A stretch of DNA of 64,000 nucleotides from Flavimaricola marinus (lineage in GTDB: Bacteria; Pseudomonadota; Alphaproteobacteria; Rhodobacterales; Rhodobacteraceae): positions 124,001 to 188,000 of the forward strand of contig NZ_FXZK01000001.1 in the NCBI RefSeq assembly GCF_900184895.1, given 5' to 3'. Of this stretch, positions 28,624 through 36,336 are shown one piece after another. A program made the position numbers and the translations under genes. Position 1 is the stretch's first letter. Each line of letters begins with the position of its first letter. Under the pieces are notes generated by a model. It did no database searches. It saw only the letters and a list, made by a program, of their open reading frames with translations, and was not told where the DNA came from.

Positions 28624-30192
28624 TTGAAACCGATCTCCCTCATTCGCGGCTTTGTCACTGTGGGCGTCTGGACGTTGATGTCGCGCGTGCTTGGATTTGT
28701 GCGCGATATCATGATCGCAGCCTATCTCGGCGCGGGCCCGGTGGCCGAAGCCTTTCTCATCGCATTTTCGCTGCCCAACATGTTTCGAAGGTTCTTCGCC
28801 GAGGGCGCGTTCAACATGGCCTTCGTGCCAATGTTCGCCAAGAAGCTGGAAACCGGCGACGATGCGGAGGGTTTTGCACAGGACGCCTTCACCGGCATGA
28901 CGGTGTTGCTCAGCGTATTCACGGTGTTGGGCGTGGCGTTCATGCCGTGGCTGGTCTGGGCCATGGCGAGCGGATATGCGGGAGACGAACGTTTTACGCT
29001 GGCCGTAGAATTCGGGCGGCTCGCCTTCCCCTACATTCTCTTCATCTCGCTCGCGGCGCTTATTTCGGGCGTGTTGAATGCCACCGGCAGGTTCCTGGCC
29101 GCCGCTGCCGCCCCGGTTCTGCTCAACGTGATCTTTGTGGGAGCGATGCTGGTCGGCGCCTGGTACTATCCGGTGATCCCTGAAGCAGGACTGAGGCAGG
29201 TTATCGGCAACAGCCTTGCTTATGCCGTCCCCCTTGGAGGCATCGCGCAGTTGGCGCTTGTCTGGTGGGCTGCCTCGCGTGCCGGTTTCACCTTTCGCCC
29301 GCGCAGACCCCGGATGACCCCGGAACTCAAGCGTCTGGCGATCATTGCCGCGCCGGCGGCGCTGGCGGGCGGTGTGGTTCAGATCAACCTGCTGATCGGT
29401 CGGCAAGTGGCCAGCTATTTCGACGGCGCCGTTGCATGGCTGAGCTATGCCGACCGCCTTTATCAATTGCCCTTGGGCGTTGTGGGCATCGCTATTGGCG
29501 TGGTGCTTCTTCCAGATCTGTCGCGCCGTTTGGGTGCAGGCGATACTGCAGGCGGGCGTGACGCACTCAATCGGGCCGGCGAGTTGAGCCTTGCCCTCAC
29601 CGTTCCCGCGGCCGTGGCGCTGTTCGTGATCCCGGTCCCTCTGGTGTCAGTGCTGTTCCAGCGCGGCGCCTTCAGCGCAGACGACGTCGCGGCGACCGCC
29701 CTCGTCGTCGCCGTCTACGGCATGGGCCTGCCCGCGTTTGTGCTTCAAAAGACCTTGCAGCCGCTTTTCTTTGCCCGGTCAGACACCAAGCGCCCGTTCT
29801 ACTACGCCGTGGCCGCCATGGTGATCAACGCCGGGCTGGCCGTCGGCCTGTCGCCCAGCATCGGATATATTGCGGCAGCCTTGGGCACCACGCTGGCGGG
29901 TTGGGCCATGGTCGCAATGCTCTGGATCGGATCGCGGCAGATGGGGGATGCAGCAACGCTCGATGCCCGGTTCAAGCGCCGTATCTGGCGCATTCTGCTC
30001 GCGTCCGGAGTCATGGGGGTGGTGTTGTGGTGGTTGGCGGTGTTGATGACCCCGGTCCTAGGTGCCCCGACAATTCGCTACGCCGCACTCGCAATTCTGG
30101 TCGCGGCGGGGATGGTCAGCTATTTCTTGGCCGGCCATTTTCTGGGGGCGTTCCGGCTGTCGGAATTCAAGCGGGCGTTACGCCGCGGCTAG
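28624..30192 (+). CDS. murJ: Lipid II flippase MurJ
   Basis: The 522-residue inner-membrane protein of the MVF/MOP exporter family has about 14 hydrophobic segments. It starts with the characteristic GVWTLMSRVLGFVRDIMIAA and has the LPNMFRRFFAEGAFNMAFVP loop with the arginines needed for lipid II flipping. The start is TTG 28624 with GGAG upstream; the sequence fits family N-termini from there. glnD precedes it by 120 bp, a gene order I recall from related genomes. Its stop shares CTAG with the rhomboid-like gene. Confidence 0.95.
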   Translation: MKPISLIRGFVTVGVWTLMSRVLGFVRDIMIAAYLGAGPVAEAFLIAFSLPNMFRRFFAEGAFNMAFVPMFAKKLETGDDAEGFAQDAFTGMTVLLSVFTVLGVAFMPWLVWAMASGYAGDERFTLAVEFGRLAFPYILFISLAALISGVLNATGRFLAAAAAPVLLNVIFVGAMLVGAWYYPVIPEAGLRQVIGNSLAYAVPLGGIAQLALVWWAASRAGFTFRPRRPRMTPELKRLAIIAAPAALAGGVVQINLLIGRQVASYFDGAVAWLSYADRLYQLPLGVVGIAIGVVLLPDLSRRLGAGDTAGGRDALNRAGELSLALTVPAAVALFVIPVPLVSVLFQRGAFSADDVAATALVVAVYGMGLPAFVLQKTLQPLFFARSDTKRPFYYAVAAMVINAGLAVGLSPSIGYIAAALGTTLAGWAMVAMLWIGSRQMGDAATLDARFKRRIWRILLASGVMGVVLWWLAVLMTPVLGAPTIRYAALAILVAAGMVSYFLAGHFLGAFRLSEFKRALRRG

Positions 30193-30872
30193 CGGGTTCG
30201 GATCCGCCCGAGAAATGCAGACCACCCTCCGGGCGCGACGAGAGGCGCGACCAGTATTCCGCCAAAGAAGCCGGCGACATCGGCGATCCATGTTGGATTT
30301 CCGCCGAAAAGCAGCCCGAACACTAGTTGCAGCGCCATCAGGAACCCGATCAGGCGAAAGGCTTGCAGTCGATTCTTGCCCGATGCACCCAATTGCAGCC
30401 ACAGGATATAGGTGAATGCGCCGATCAGGCCGTAAACTGCGGGGTAGGCCCCGATCAGGGTTCTGTTTTCGGTGAGCACCATGCCAAAGACCGCAGCCCC
30501 GAACAGGATCGAGACCAGCACGATCACAAGCACGCCCGCCCAGTTGATCACGTCGCCCACGAACTTGCCCAGCGCCAGGAACAAGGCCCCGGCAAACAGG
30601 GCGTGGGTGAAGCTGGCATGCACAAACGGATAGGTCACAAACCGTTTGAGGATATTTGGATCGAAATTGCCTTGCGACGCCATGACATCCCACACCCGCA
30701 CCGAGAATGCATAGTCCTCCACGACAGCCAGCCGCCATCCGATCGCGGTGGGTCCGCCGACGAGCCCGGTTGCTCCCAGAGAGAGCGCTCCTTCCACGGC
30801 AACGATCATCAGGACGATGATCACCACGACGGGCGGGATCGGATTGACCGGGTTTTCGGGTCGTTCTGACAT
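30189..30872 (-). CDS. Rhomboid-like membrane protein lacking catalytic residues
   Basis: The 227-residue protein has six hydrophobic segments and the rhomboid layout, but the active site is gone. The Ser motif reads GAYPAVYG (141-148) with Tyr143 in place of the nucleophile of GxSG. The last-helix His is Asp198 ([10 protein letters not shown]). The second-helix Asn of HxxxN is Ala94 (THALFA). It therefore resembles an inactive rhomboid (iRhom/derlin-like) that may bind but not cut membrane proteins. ATG 30872 begins MSERPE; the open frame reaches 30944. It lies between murJ and trpS. Confidence 0.75.
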   Translation of the reverse strand: MSERPENPVNPIPPVVVIIVLMIVAVEGALSLGATGLVGGPTAIGWRLAVVEDYAFSVRVWDVMASQGNFDPNILKRFVTYPFVHASFTHALFAGALFLALGKFVGDVINWAGVLVIVLVSILFGAAVFGMVLTENRTLIGAYPAVYGLIGAFTYILWLQLGASGKNRLQAFRLIGFLMALQLVFGLLFGGNPTWIADVAGFFGGILVAPLVAPGGWSAFLGRIRTR

Positions 30873-30964
30873 TGCGTATCCTTTGTCGGCAGGACCACAG
30901 GTTGACGGTCCAATGCCGCATGGGTATGCGAGACAGACCCGCAAATCCAGACTGGATCGACCCC

Positions 30965-31981
30965 ATGACCGACACCCAATTCACCCCGCGTGTGTTCTCC
31001 GGCATCAAGCCATCTGGCGGCTTGACGCTTGGCAACTATCTGGGCGCGATCAAGCGGTGGTGCGACATGCAGGGCCCCGCGTTCGAGACCGTCTTTTGTG
31101 TCGTCGATTTGCACGCAATCACCGTCTGGCAGGATCCCGCGGATCTGCGTGCCGGCACCCGTGAAATCGCGGCTGGCATGCTGGCGTCCGGCATCGATCC
31201 GACCAGATCGGTGCTGTTCAACCAGAGCCAGGTCCATGAACATGCCGAGCTGGCATGGATCTTCAACTGCGTCGCGCGCGTCGGTTGGATGAACCGCATG
31301 ACCCAATTCAAGGACAAGGCCGGCTCCAATGCCGAAAAGGCGTCGCTTGGCCTTTATGCCTATCCGTCCCTGATGGCTGCCGACATCCTGCTCTATCACG
31401 GCACCCATGTGCCGGTGGGCGAGGATCAGAAGCAGCACGTCGAATTGACCCGCGATATCGCCGCCAAGTTCAATCACGACTACAAGGTCGACTTCTTTCC
31501 CATGACAGAGCCGGTCATCGAGGGCCCCGCCACGCGCGTCATGAACCTGCGCGACGGGACCAAGAAGATGTCGAAATCCGGCGAGAGCGACATGGAGCGG
31601 ATCAACATGCTCGATGACGCAGACACCATCGCCAAGAAGTTCAAGAAGGCGCGGACCGATCCGGCGCCGCTGCCCGAAACCTTGGACGGATTGAAGGATC
31701 GCCCCGAAGCCCGCAATCTTGTCGATATCTTTGCGGCTTTGTCCGACAGCACTCCTGACAAGGTGATTGCCGAGTATTCCGGTGCGGGTTGGGGCCAGTT
31801 CAAGCCGGCGTTGGCCGATTTGGCAGTCGACAAGCTCGCCCCGATTTCCACTGAGATGCGCCGATTGCTCGACGACCCTGCCGAGATCGACCGCATTCTG
31901 CGCGATGGTGCGGAAAAGGCGCGCGCCATTGCCGCGCCGATCCTGGCCAAGACCTATGAGATTGTGGGCCTCCTGCGGTAG
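30965..31981 (+). CDS. trpS: Tryptophanyl-tRNA synthetase
   Basis: The 338-residue class I synthetase charges tRNA-Trp. The HIGH-equivalent is in [16 protein letters not shown] and the KMSKS loop in [11 protein letters not shown] (about residues 198-207); [15 protein letters not shown] is the adenylate-side signature. ATG 30965 gives the expected N-terminus. It is divergent from the rhomboid-like gene with 92 bp between start codons. No attenuator-like structure with Trp codons was noticed upstream. Confidence 0.95.
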   Translation: MTDTQFTPRVFSGIKPSGGLTLGNYLGAIKRWCDMQGPAFETVFCVVDLHAITVWQDPADLRAGTREIAAGMLASGIDPTRSVLFNQSQVHEHAELAWIFNCVARVGWMNRMTQFKDKAGSNAEKASLGLYAYPSLMAADILLYHGTHVPVGEDQKQHVELTRDIAAKFNHDYKVDFFPMTEPVIEGPATRVMNLRDGTKKMSKSGESDMERINMLDDADTIAKKFKKARTDPAPLPETLDGLKDRPEARNLVDIFAALSDSTPDKVIAEYSGAGWGQFKPALADLAVDKLAPISTEMRRLLDDPAEIDRILRDGAEKARAIAAPILAKTYEIVGLLR

Positions 31982-32078
31982 GTGGTCGCCAGACTCACTT
32001 GCTCTTAGGGCCGACTGCGCTTCGGCAGGTTCCAGTTCCGTGCTATGATCGCCACCGATCAAGCACGGGAGTTGGGCC

Positions 32079-33209
32079 ATGCGCATCGCCACTTTCAACG
32101 TGGAAAACCTGTTCGACCGGGTCCGCGCCTTCAACGATCCGGACCCGGATACCCACAAGGATGTCCTGAAAGCGCACAGCGCGCTCAACCAACTCTTCGA
32201 GAAACCTGTCTACACCGAGGCCGACAAGGCCGAGATGCTGACGTTGATGGGCAAATTGGGGATCCTGCGAAGCGACGAGGGCCCCTTTGTCTGGCTGCGC
32301 CGCATTCGCGGCAAGCTGATCACGCGCCCCCGCCGGTCTGCCCCGAGGATCGTGGCGACTGGCCGGGGGGATTGGGTGGGTTGGTGTGAGCTCAAGACCG
32401 CGCGCGTCAAAGAGGAAGCGATCACCATGACCGCCCGGGTGATCCGAGACATGAATGCAGACGTGCTTGCCGTGGTAGAGGTCGAGAGCCGGCCGGTTCT
32501 CACGGAATTTCATGACAAGATCTACGTGGATCTCCCCGCCCTGCCCTACCGGCACATGATGGTGATTGACGGCAACGACCGGCGCGGCATCGATGTCGGA
32601 CTGATGGCCCGCGAAGGATTTACCTTGCCCTCGATGCGCAGCCATGTCGACGAACTGGGCCAGAATGGTGAGCCGGTCTTTTCCCGCGATTGTCCGGAAT
32701 ATCTTCTGACGACCCCCGGCGGCGAGCGAATGGCGATTCTCCCCAATCACTTCAAATCCAAGTTCGGCGGCGATCAAGCCCGCTCAGATGCCCGCCGCCA
32801 AGAACAGGCCGAGATGACGGCAAGCTACTATGCCCGCCTACTCTCCGAGGGAATCGAGAACATCATCGTTCTAGGCGATTTCAATGACACCCCGGCCAGT
32901 GCACCTCTTTCCCCGATTTTCGAGACTTCGCTAAAAGAGGTAAAGCAGCATCCCGCCTTCACGGATTTCACCTTCGACGCCAATACCGGTCATCGCGGCA
33001 TAGGCACATTTGGCACCGGTGCTGACAGTCTGGAGATCGACCACATCATGCTTTCCCCCGCCTTGTGGTCCAAGGTCCAGCTTGGCGGCATCTTTCGGAA
33101 GGGAGCATGGACGGCCTCGAACCGGTGGCCGATGTATCCAGAGCTTACCCGTGAAAGCTATGCCGCTTCGGATCATCATGGGGTCTGGGTCGATCTCGAT
33201 CTCGATTGA
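32079..33209 (+). CDS. Endonuclease/exonuclease/phosphatase family hydrolase
   Basis: The 376-residue metal-dependent hydrolase shows all EEP family motifs: ATFNVENLF at the start, VVEVES (Glu ligand), RRGIDVGLM, LPNHFKSK, VLGDFND (Asp/Asn) and EIDHIML with the final SDHHGVWVD. Family members cut DNA, RNA or phosphoesters such as sphingomyelin; no signal peptide is visible, so a cytoplasmic nucleic acid or phosphodiester target is more likely. An insert between residues 30 and 105 is specific to this subgroup. The gene stands alone, 97 bp after trpS. Confidence 0.75.
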   Translation: MRIATFNVENLFDRVRAFNDPDPDTHKDVLKAHSALNQLFEKPVYTEADKAEMLTLMGKLGILRSDEGPFVWLRRIRGKLITRPRRSAPRIVATGRGDWVGWCELKTARVKEEAITMTARVIRDMNADVLAVVEVESRPVLTEFHDKIYVDLPALPYRHMMVIDGNDRRGIDVGLMAREGFTLPSMRSHVDELGQNGEPVFSRDCPEYLLTTPGGERMAILPNHFKSKFGGDQARSDARRQEQAEMTASYYARLLSEGIENIIVLGDFNDTPASAPLSPIFETSLKEVKQHPAFTDFTFDANTGHRGIGTFGTGADSLEIDHIMLSPALWSKVQLGGIFRKGAWTASNRWPMYPELTRESYAASDHHGVWVDLDLD

Positions 33210-33356
33210 AGCAATCTGCTCCGCCCGAATGTCACATTCCGGAATCAATCAGCCGATAGCGTGCTCGCACCAAGGGTCACTGCCGCAGCCTGTCCTACTT
33301 CGCGGCATCGGATCGCACGGCTCTTGATTACGCGTTGTCCAGCCCATCACAACGCG

Positions 33357-33385
33357 GCGCGTCCGAGTTCCCCGCTCGGACGCGC
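33357..33385 (-). terminator. Strong hairpin downstream of osmC
   Basis: A perfect 11-bp G+C-rich stem (GCGCGTCCGAG / CTCGGACGCGC) with a seven-base loop starts 27 bases after the osmC stop. There is no U-tract on either strand. It can act as a terminator or 3'-end protector for osmC; the convergent EEP gene ends about 150 bp away. Confidence 0.5.
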
Positions 33386-33412
33386 AACGGGTGCCGGATT
33401 TGCAGATTTGGG

Positions 33413-33880
33413 TCAGCCTTCGATATACTCGGCCGCGTAGTTGACCGGAAAATTGACGGATCGCGCAATGAAACAGGTCTCATGAATCCGTCCGTGCAAC
33501 GCGTCGGCCAGTTCCCGGTCAGCGCTAGGCCCGAGCATTATCCTTGGCCGCAAGGTGGCACTGAGAAATCGACCGGCACCATTGGGCAGGCTCTCACCCA
33601 CGGCGATCGGTTCATCCTCATAGGCCGACACCAGTATTCCCGCGTCGGACGCCAGATGCAGATACCATAGCATATGGCACGCGCTCAGAGCCGCAATCAG
33701 CATGTCTTCGGGATTGTGCAGCCCCGGATCGCCACCAAGAAGCGGATCGTTCGAACATTCGATGACCGGCTTGCCGGGTGTACGGACTTCCCATTTGCGG
33801 TCATAGCCGCGATAGCGGACGTTGCCCTGTCCGCGATTGCCGGTCCATGTCACTTTGGCTGTATAATTGTGCTCTGCCAC
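33413..33880 (-). CDS. OsmC family peroxide-reducing protein
   Basis: The 155-residue protein fits the OsmC/Ohr fold. The first catalytic cysteine is in SACHMLWYLHLA and the second in HETCFIARSVNFPV, matching the thiol pair that reduces organic hydroperoxides. The GTG at 33880 is chosen because AAAGG lies seven bases upstream and relatives begin AEHNYTA; an open frame to 34117 lacks support and would run across the divergent uspA start. Its role is likely organic peroxide detoxification, in line with the stress protein next door. Confidence 0.8.
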   Translation of the reverse strand: MAEHNYTAKVTWTGNRGQGNVRYRGYDRKWEVRTPGKPVIECSNDPLLGGDPGLHNPEDMLIAALSACHMLWYLHLASDAGILVSAYEDEPIAVGESLPNGAGRFLSATLRPRIMLGPSADRELADALHGRIHETCFIARSVNFPVNYAAEYIEG

Positions 33881-33986
33881 TCCGTCGCCTTTCGTTGCCT
33901 TGCCGAAGTGCACCTCGGGTTCACTCCCCCGTTGCTTCGCCCTGCCGGTTCCGTCAGTATCCTGCTCTAGGTCAAGGGAGAGGACC

Positions 33987-34442
33987 ATGCGGAAATTTCT
34001 GGTCGTGCTCGACGACAGCAAAGAATGCCTGAACGCAATCCGGTTTGCCGCGATGCGCGCCTCGAACACCGGTGGCGGTGTCGCGATATTGTCGATCATT
34101 CCGCCGGATGAATTCAATCACTGGATCGGTGTGGGCGAGATCATGCGCGAAGAAGCCCGCGACCGGATTCACGCGCACTTCGAAGTTTTCGCAAAGTGGA
34201 TGCGCGACAAGCAGGGCGTCGACCCTGAACTGGTGATCCGGGAGGGCGACGCCGTTCCCGAGATCATGGGGCAAATCCGGGACGATCCGGATATCGGTGT
34301 CTTGGTTCTGGGCGCTGGGACCGACAACAAGGGCCCCGGTCCTTTGGTCACGCAACTGACCCGGAATGCCGGCAGCTTGCCGATCCCGATCACCATCGTG
34401 CCCGGCGACATGTCCAAAGAGCGGCTCGAAGCCATCACCTGA
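33987..34442 (+). CDS. Universal stress protein A family
   Basis: The 151-residue protein starts RKFLVVLDDSKECLNAIRFA, the first strand and helix of the Usp fold, and ends with the nucleotide-loop variant LVLGAGTDNKGPGPLV followed by PIPITIVPG. GTDNKGPG departs from the usual G-x2-G-x9-G-S/T, so ATP binding is uncertain. AGGGAGAGG gives a strong ribosome site before ATG 33987. It is divergent from osmC with 106 bp between them, suggesting joint stress control. The long structured gap follows it. Confidence 0.8.
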   Translation: MRKFLVVLDDSKECLNAIRFAAMRASNTGGGVAILSIIPPDEFNHWIGVGEIMREEARDRIHAHFEVFAKWMRDKQGVDPELVIREGDAVPEIMGQIRDDPDIGVLVLGAGTDNKGPGPLVTQLTRNAGSLPIPITIVPGDMSKERLEAIT

Positions 34443-34522
34443 CCGCGATCAAAGCGACAACATGGCAGTGATACTGTCGCACTTGGCCTGAATTCCTCAC
34501 GCCTCTGCGAGCCGTTTGTCGA

Positions 34523-34548
34523 TTTTTTTGCTTTTTTCAAATTTTTTT
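34523..34548. promoter_or_regulatory. Three phased T-tracts (likely bent DNA)
   Basis: Runs of 7, 6 and 7 T lie at 34523-34529, 34532-34537 and 34542-34548, with centres about 8.5 and 10.5 bp apart. Such near-helical phasing usually bends DNA and can act as an UP-like element or an H-NS target. An H-NS-type gene is present at 54492. Confidence 0.45.
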
Positions 34549-34609
34549 CGTGAACGAGAAACGCGGTTTTTGGGCACTGGTTCGGGGCTCAAAGCCGGGT
34601 TCCATAGGA

Positions 34610-34655
34610 GTTCTGTGCATCCGTGATTTGCTCATTTTGCGTGGATGCACAGAAC
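34610..34655 (+). repeat. Inverted repeat 1 (13-bp perfect stem)
   Basis: GTTCTGTGCATCC (34610-34622) pairs with GGATGCACAGAAC (34643-34655); wobble pairs and one G-C can extend the stem inward, leaving a loop of about 14 bases. The right arm overlaps CGTGGATG (34640-34647), which can instead pair with CATCCACG (34659-34666). The RNA thus has two mutually exclusive folds. No U-tract follows. Confidence 0.65.
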
Positions 34656-34668
34656 CACCATCCACGTC

Positions 34669-34722
34669 CGGAAAATCTCACAATCAAGCGCGATCTGGCT
34701 CACAAACGCGTGAGATTTTCCG
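34669..34722 (+). repeat. Inverted repeat 2 (13-bp perfect stem)
   Basis: CGGAAAATCTCAC (34669-34681) pairs perfectly with GTGAGATTTTCCG (34710-34722) around a 28-base loop. It starts only 13 bases after inverted repeat 1 and about 120 bases before the first secreted protein gene. The arms share no sequence with repeat 1, so this is not a duplicated element. Confidence 0.65.
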
Positions 34723-34839
34723 TGATATTTCAAAGTCTTTTCAAACATCAAACCGTTCCCAAATGTCATTCACCGACGACGGAAACGAACCGCCGCCACG
34801 TATCAGACACACGAAACAACAACACGTTAGGAATACACC

Positions 34840-35178
34840 ATGTCCATCAAGATGATCGCACTTGCCGCCGCAACAGCTGCCGCCACCGCTTCCATTGCCC
34901 AAGCTGAAGTCAGCTACTTCACATTTGGTGAATCGCTGGAAGCAAGCTCCAACCTCGACCTCGGGACCATCCGCTCGTCCGGCGAAGGCGTCGTCGAGAT
35001 TTACGACTACCGCGGCGGTGAGCAAGGCGCTCTGCTCGGCTCGACCGTGGTGCACGCCGGTGCCAACCAAGACGTCCGCGTCTTCGTGGGCCAAGACCCC
35101 AAAGCCGACGTTCTCGCTGTGATCAAGGTCAACGGTCAGACCGTCGCCGTCAAGGATTACGACGTCGTCGGCATGTAA
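34840..35178 (+). CDS. Small secreted protein, tandem paralogue 1
   Basis: The 112-residue product has a clear signal peptide (MSIKMIALAAATAAATASIA, cleavage likely after AQA at 22), leaving about 90 residues rich in beta-forming and glycine residues. The core GVVEIYDYRGGEQGALLGS and VHAGANQDVRV recur in the neighbour gene and, from memory, in other Roseobacter genomes without a known role. There are no cysteines or catalytic motifs, so a structural or binding role in the periplasm or outside is more likely than an enzyme. AGGA lies before the ATG. The structured region lies upstream. Confidence 0.75.
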   Translation: MSIKMIALAAATAAATASIAQAEVSYFTFGESLEASSNLDLGTIRSSGEGVVEIYDYRGGEQGALLGSTVVHAGANQDVRVFVGQDPKADVLAVIKVNGQTVAVKDYDVVGM

Positions 35179-35267
35179 GAGGCAACACCTCTTGCCTTAA
35201 TGCGGCGGCCTCAGGGTCGTCGCCCTTCCCCATCAAAGAAAACCAAACTTCAAATCAGGAGACTACC

Positions 35268-35606
35268 ATGTCCATCAAAATGATCGCACTCGCTGCCGCA
35301 ACTGTTGCTGCAACCGCTTCCATCGCCCAGGCAGACGTCAACTACTTCGCATTCGGCGAAACCCTTGAGGCCAGCTCGAACCTCGACCTCGGCACGATCC
35401 GCGCCGCCGGCGAAGGTGTCGTCGAAGTCTACGATTTCCGCGGCGGCGAGCAGGGCGCGCTGCTCGGCTCCACCGTCGTGCATGCAGGTGCGAACCAGGA
35501 CGTTCGCGTCAACGTCGGCAACACCCCCTTGGCCGAAGTGCTCGCCGTGATCACCGTCGACGGTCAGACTGTGGCTGCCAAGGACTACCAAGTCTCGAAG
35601 CGATAA
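35268..35606 (+). CDS. Small secreted protein, tandem paralogue 2
   Basis: Same length (112 residues) and plan as the preceding gene; counted by eye, 91 of 112 positions are identical, with changes concentrated in the last 30 residues. The signal peptide differs at one position only. AGGAG precedes the ATG. The 89-bp gap between the copies contains a short AAGAGG/CCTCTT inverted repeat, and a hairpin terminator follows this copy. Arrangement as a two-gene unit suggests dosage or two slightly different binding surfaces. Function unknown. Confidence 0.75.
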   Translation: MSIKMIALAAATVAATASIAQADVNYFAFGETLEASSNLDLGTIRAAGEGVVEVYDFRGGEQGALLGSTVVHAGANQDVRVNVGNTPLAEVLAVITVDGQTVAAKDYQVSKR

Positions 35607-35633
35607 CATCGCATCGCGTTTTTGCGCTGCACG

Positions 35634-35657
35634 GGGTCTGCCAGCAATGGCGGACCC
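35634..35657 (+). terminator. Hairpin terminator after the secreted-protein pair
   Basis: GGGTCTGCCA (35634-35643) pairs with TGGCGGACCC (35648-35657), one pair being a U-G wobble, closed by a GCAA tetraloop. The following TCTATGCGTTTT is only partly T-rich. It separates the secreted-protein unit from the nfuA-like gene. Confidence 0.6.
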
Positions 35658-35772
35658 TCTATGCGTTTTGATTGGCCATTCGGGTGCTTCCCAGTTTAGA
35701 ATGGTTCCAATCCTTGACTTCAACGGACCTTGGGCGCATATCTACAATCCTGACAGAAAAGGTTGGCCAACG

Positions 35773-36336
35773 ATGTTCATCCAGACGGAATCGACCCCAA
35801 ACCCCGCAACGCTCAAGTTTTTGCCCGGCCAGAATGTGCTCGAGGTCGGAACGGCCGATTTCGCGAGCGCTGAGGCCGCGGCACAGTCCCCCCTCGCAGC
35901 CCGCATCTTCGCAACTGGCGGTGTCACAGGCGTGTTCTTCGGCGTAGACTTCGTCACCGTGACGAAGGCTGACGATGTCGAGTGGGATCACATCAAGCCT
36001 GCGATCCTTGGCGCTGTGATGGAGCACTACCAATCCGGTCAACCGGTGATGGCGGGTGACCATGCCCCCGCATCCGGCCATGCCGAACACAGCGGCGAGG
36101 ACAGCGGAATCGTCGATCAGATCAAAGAACTGCTCGACACCCGCGTGCGCCCCGCCGTGGCCCAAGACGGCGGTGACATCACGTTCCACGGCTTTGAGCG
36201 CGGCATTGTCTATCTGCATATGCAGGGTGCTTGCGCCGGTTGCCCGTCGTCGACTCTGACGCTCAAGATGGGGATCGAGAACCTGCTGCGCCACTACATT
36301 CCTGAAGTGGTCGAGGTGCGCCCTGTCGCGGCCTGA
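35773..36336 (+). CDS. NfuA/NifU-like iron-sulfur cluster scaffold
   Basis: The 187-residue protein has an N-terminal Nfu domain starting MFIQTESTPNPATLKFLPG and a C-terminal NifU domain with the cluster-binding CAGC at residues 154-157. Proteins of this build carry 4Fe-4S clusters to target apoproteins; the sdh enzyme in this window would be a typical client. ATG 35773 gives the canonical N-terminus. It leads a nfu-tsaB-rimI unit with overlapping ends. Confidence 0.9.
   Translation: MFIQTESTPNPATLKFLPGQNVLEVGTADFASAEAAAQSPLAARIFATGGVTGVFFGVDFVTVTKADDVEWDHIKPAILGAVMEHYQSGQPVMAGDHAPASGHAEHSGEDSGIVDQIKELLDTRVRPAVAQDGGDITFHGFERGIVYLHMQGACAGCPSSTLTLKMGIENLLRHYIPEVVEVRPVAA

Larger units (their letters stand above)
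34443..34839 (+). other. 397-bp structured non-coding region before the tandem secreted proteins
   Basis: No convincing gene is seen here. It holds three closely spaced T-tracts (34523-34548), two perfect 13-bp inverted repeats (34610-34655 and 34669-34722), and an A+T-richer stretch up to the first small secreted protein gene. Its composition stands out from the G+C-rich surroundings. It most likely contains the promoter and a long leader RNA of the 34840 gene, or a separate small RNA. Confidence 0.6.

Noticed and set aside
26611-29466. A 951-codon open frame on the minus strand opposite glnD and murJ
   Set aside because: It mirrors the codon bias of glnD and murJ, is rich in His/Arg/Gln, shows no domain, and has no ribosome site; typical antisense shadow of G+C-rich genes.
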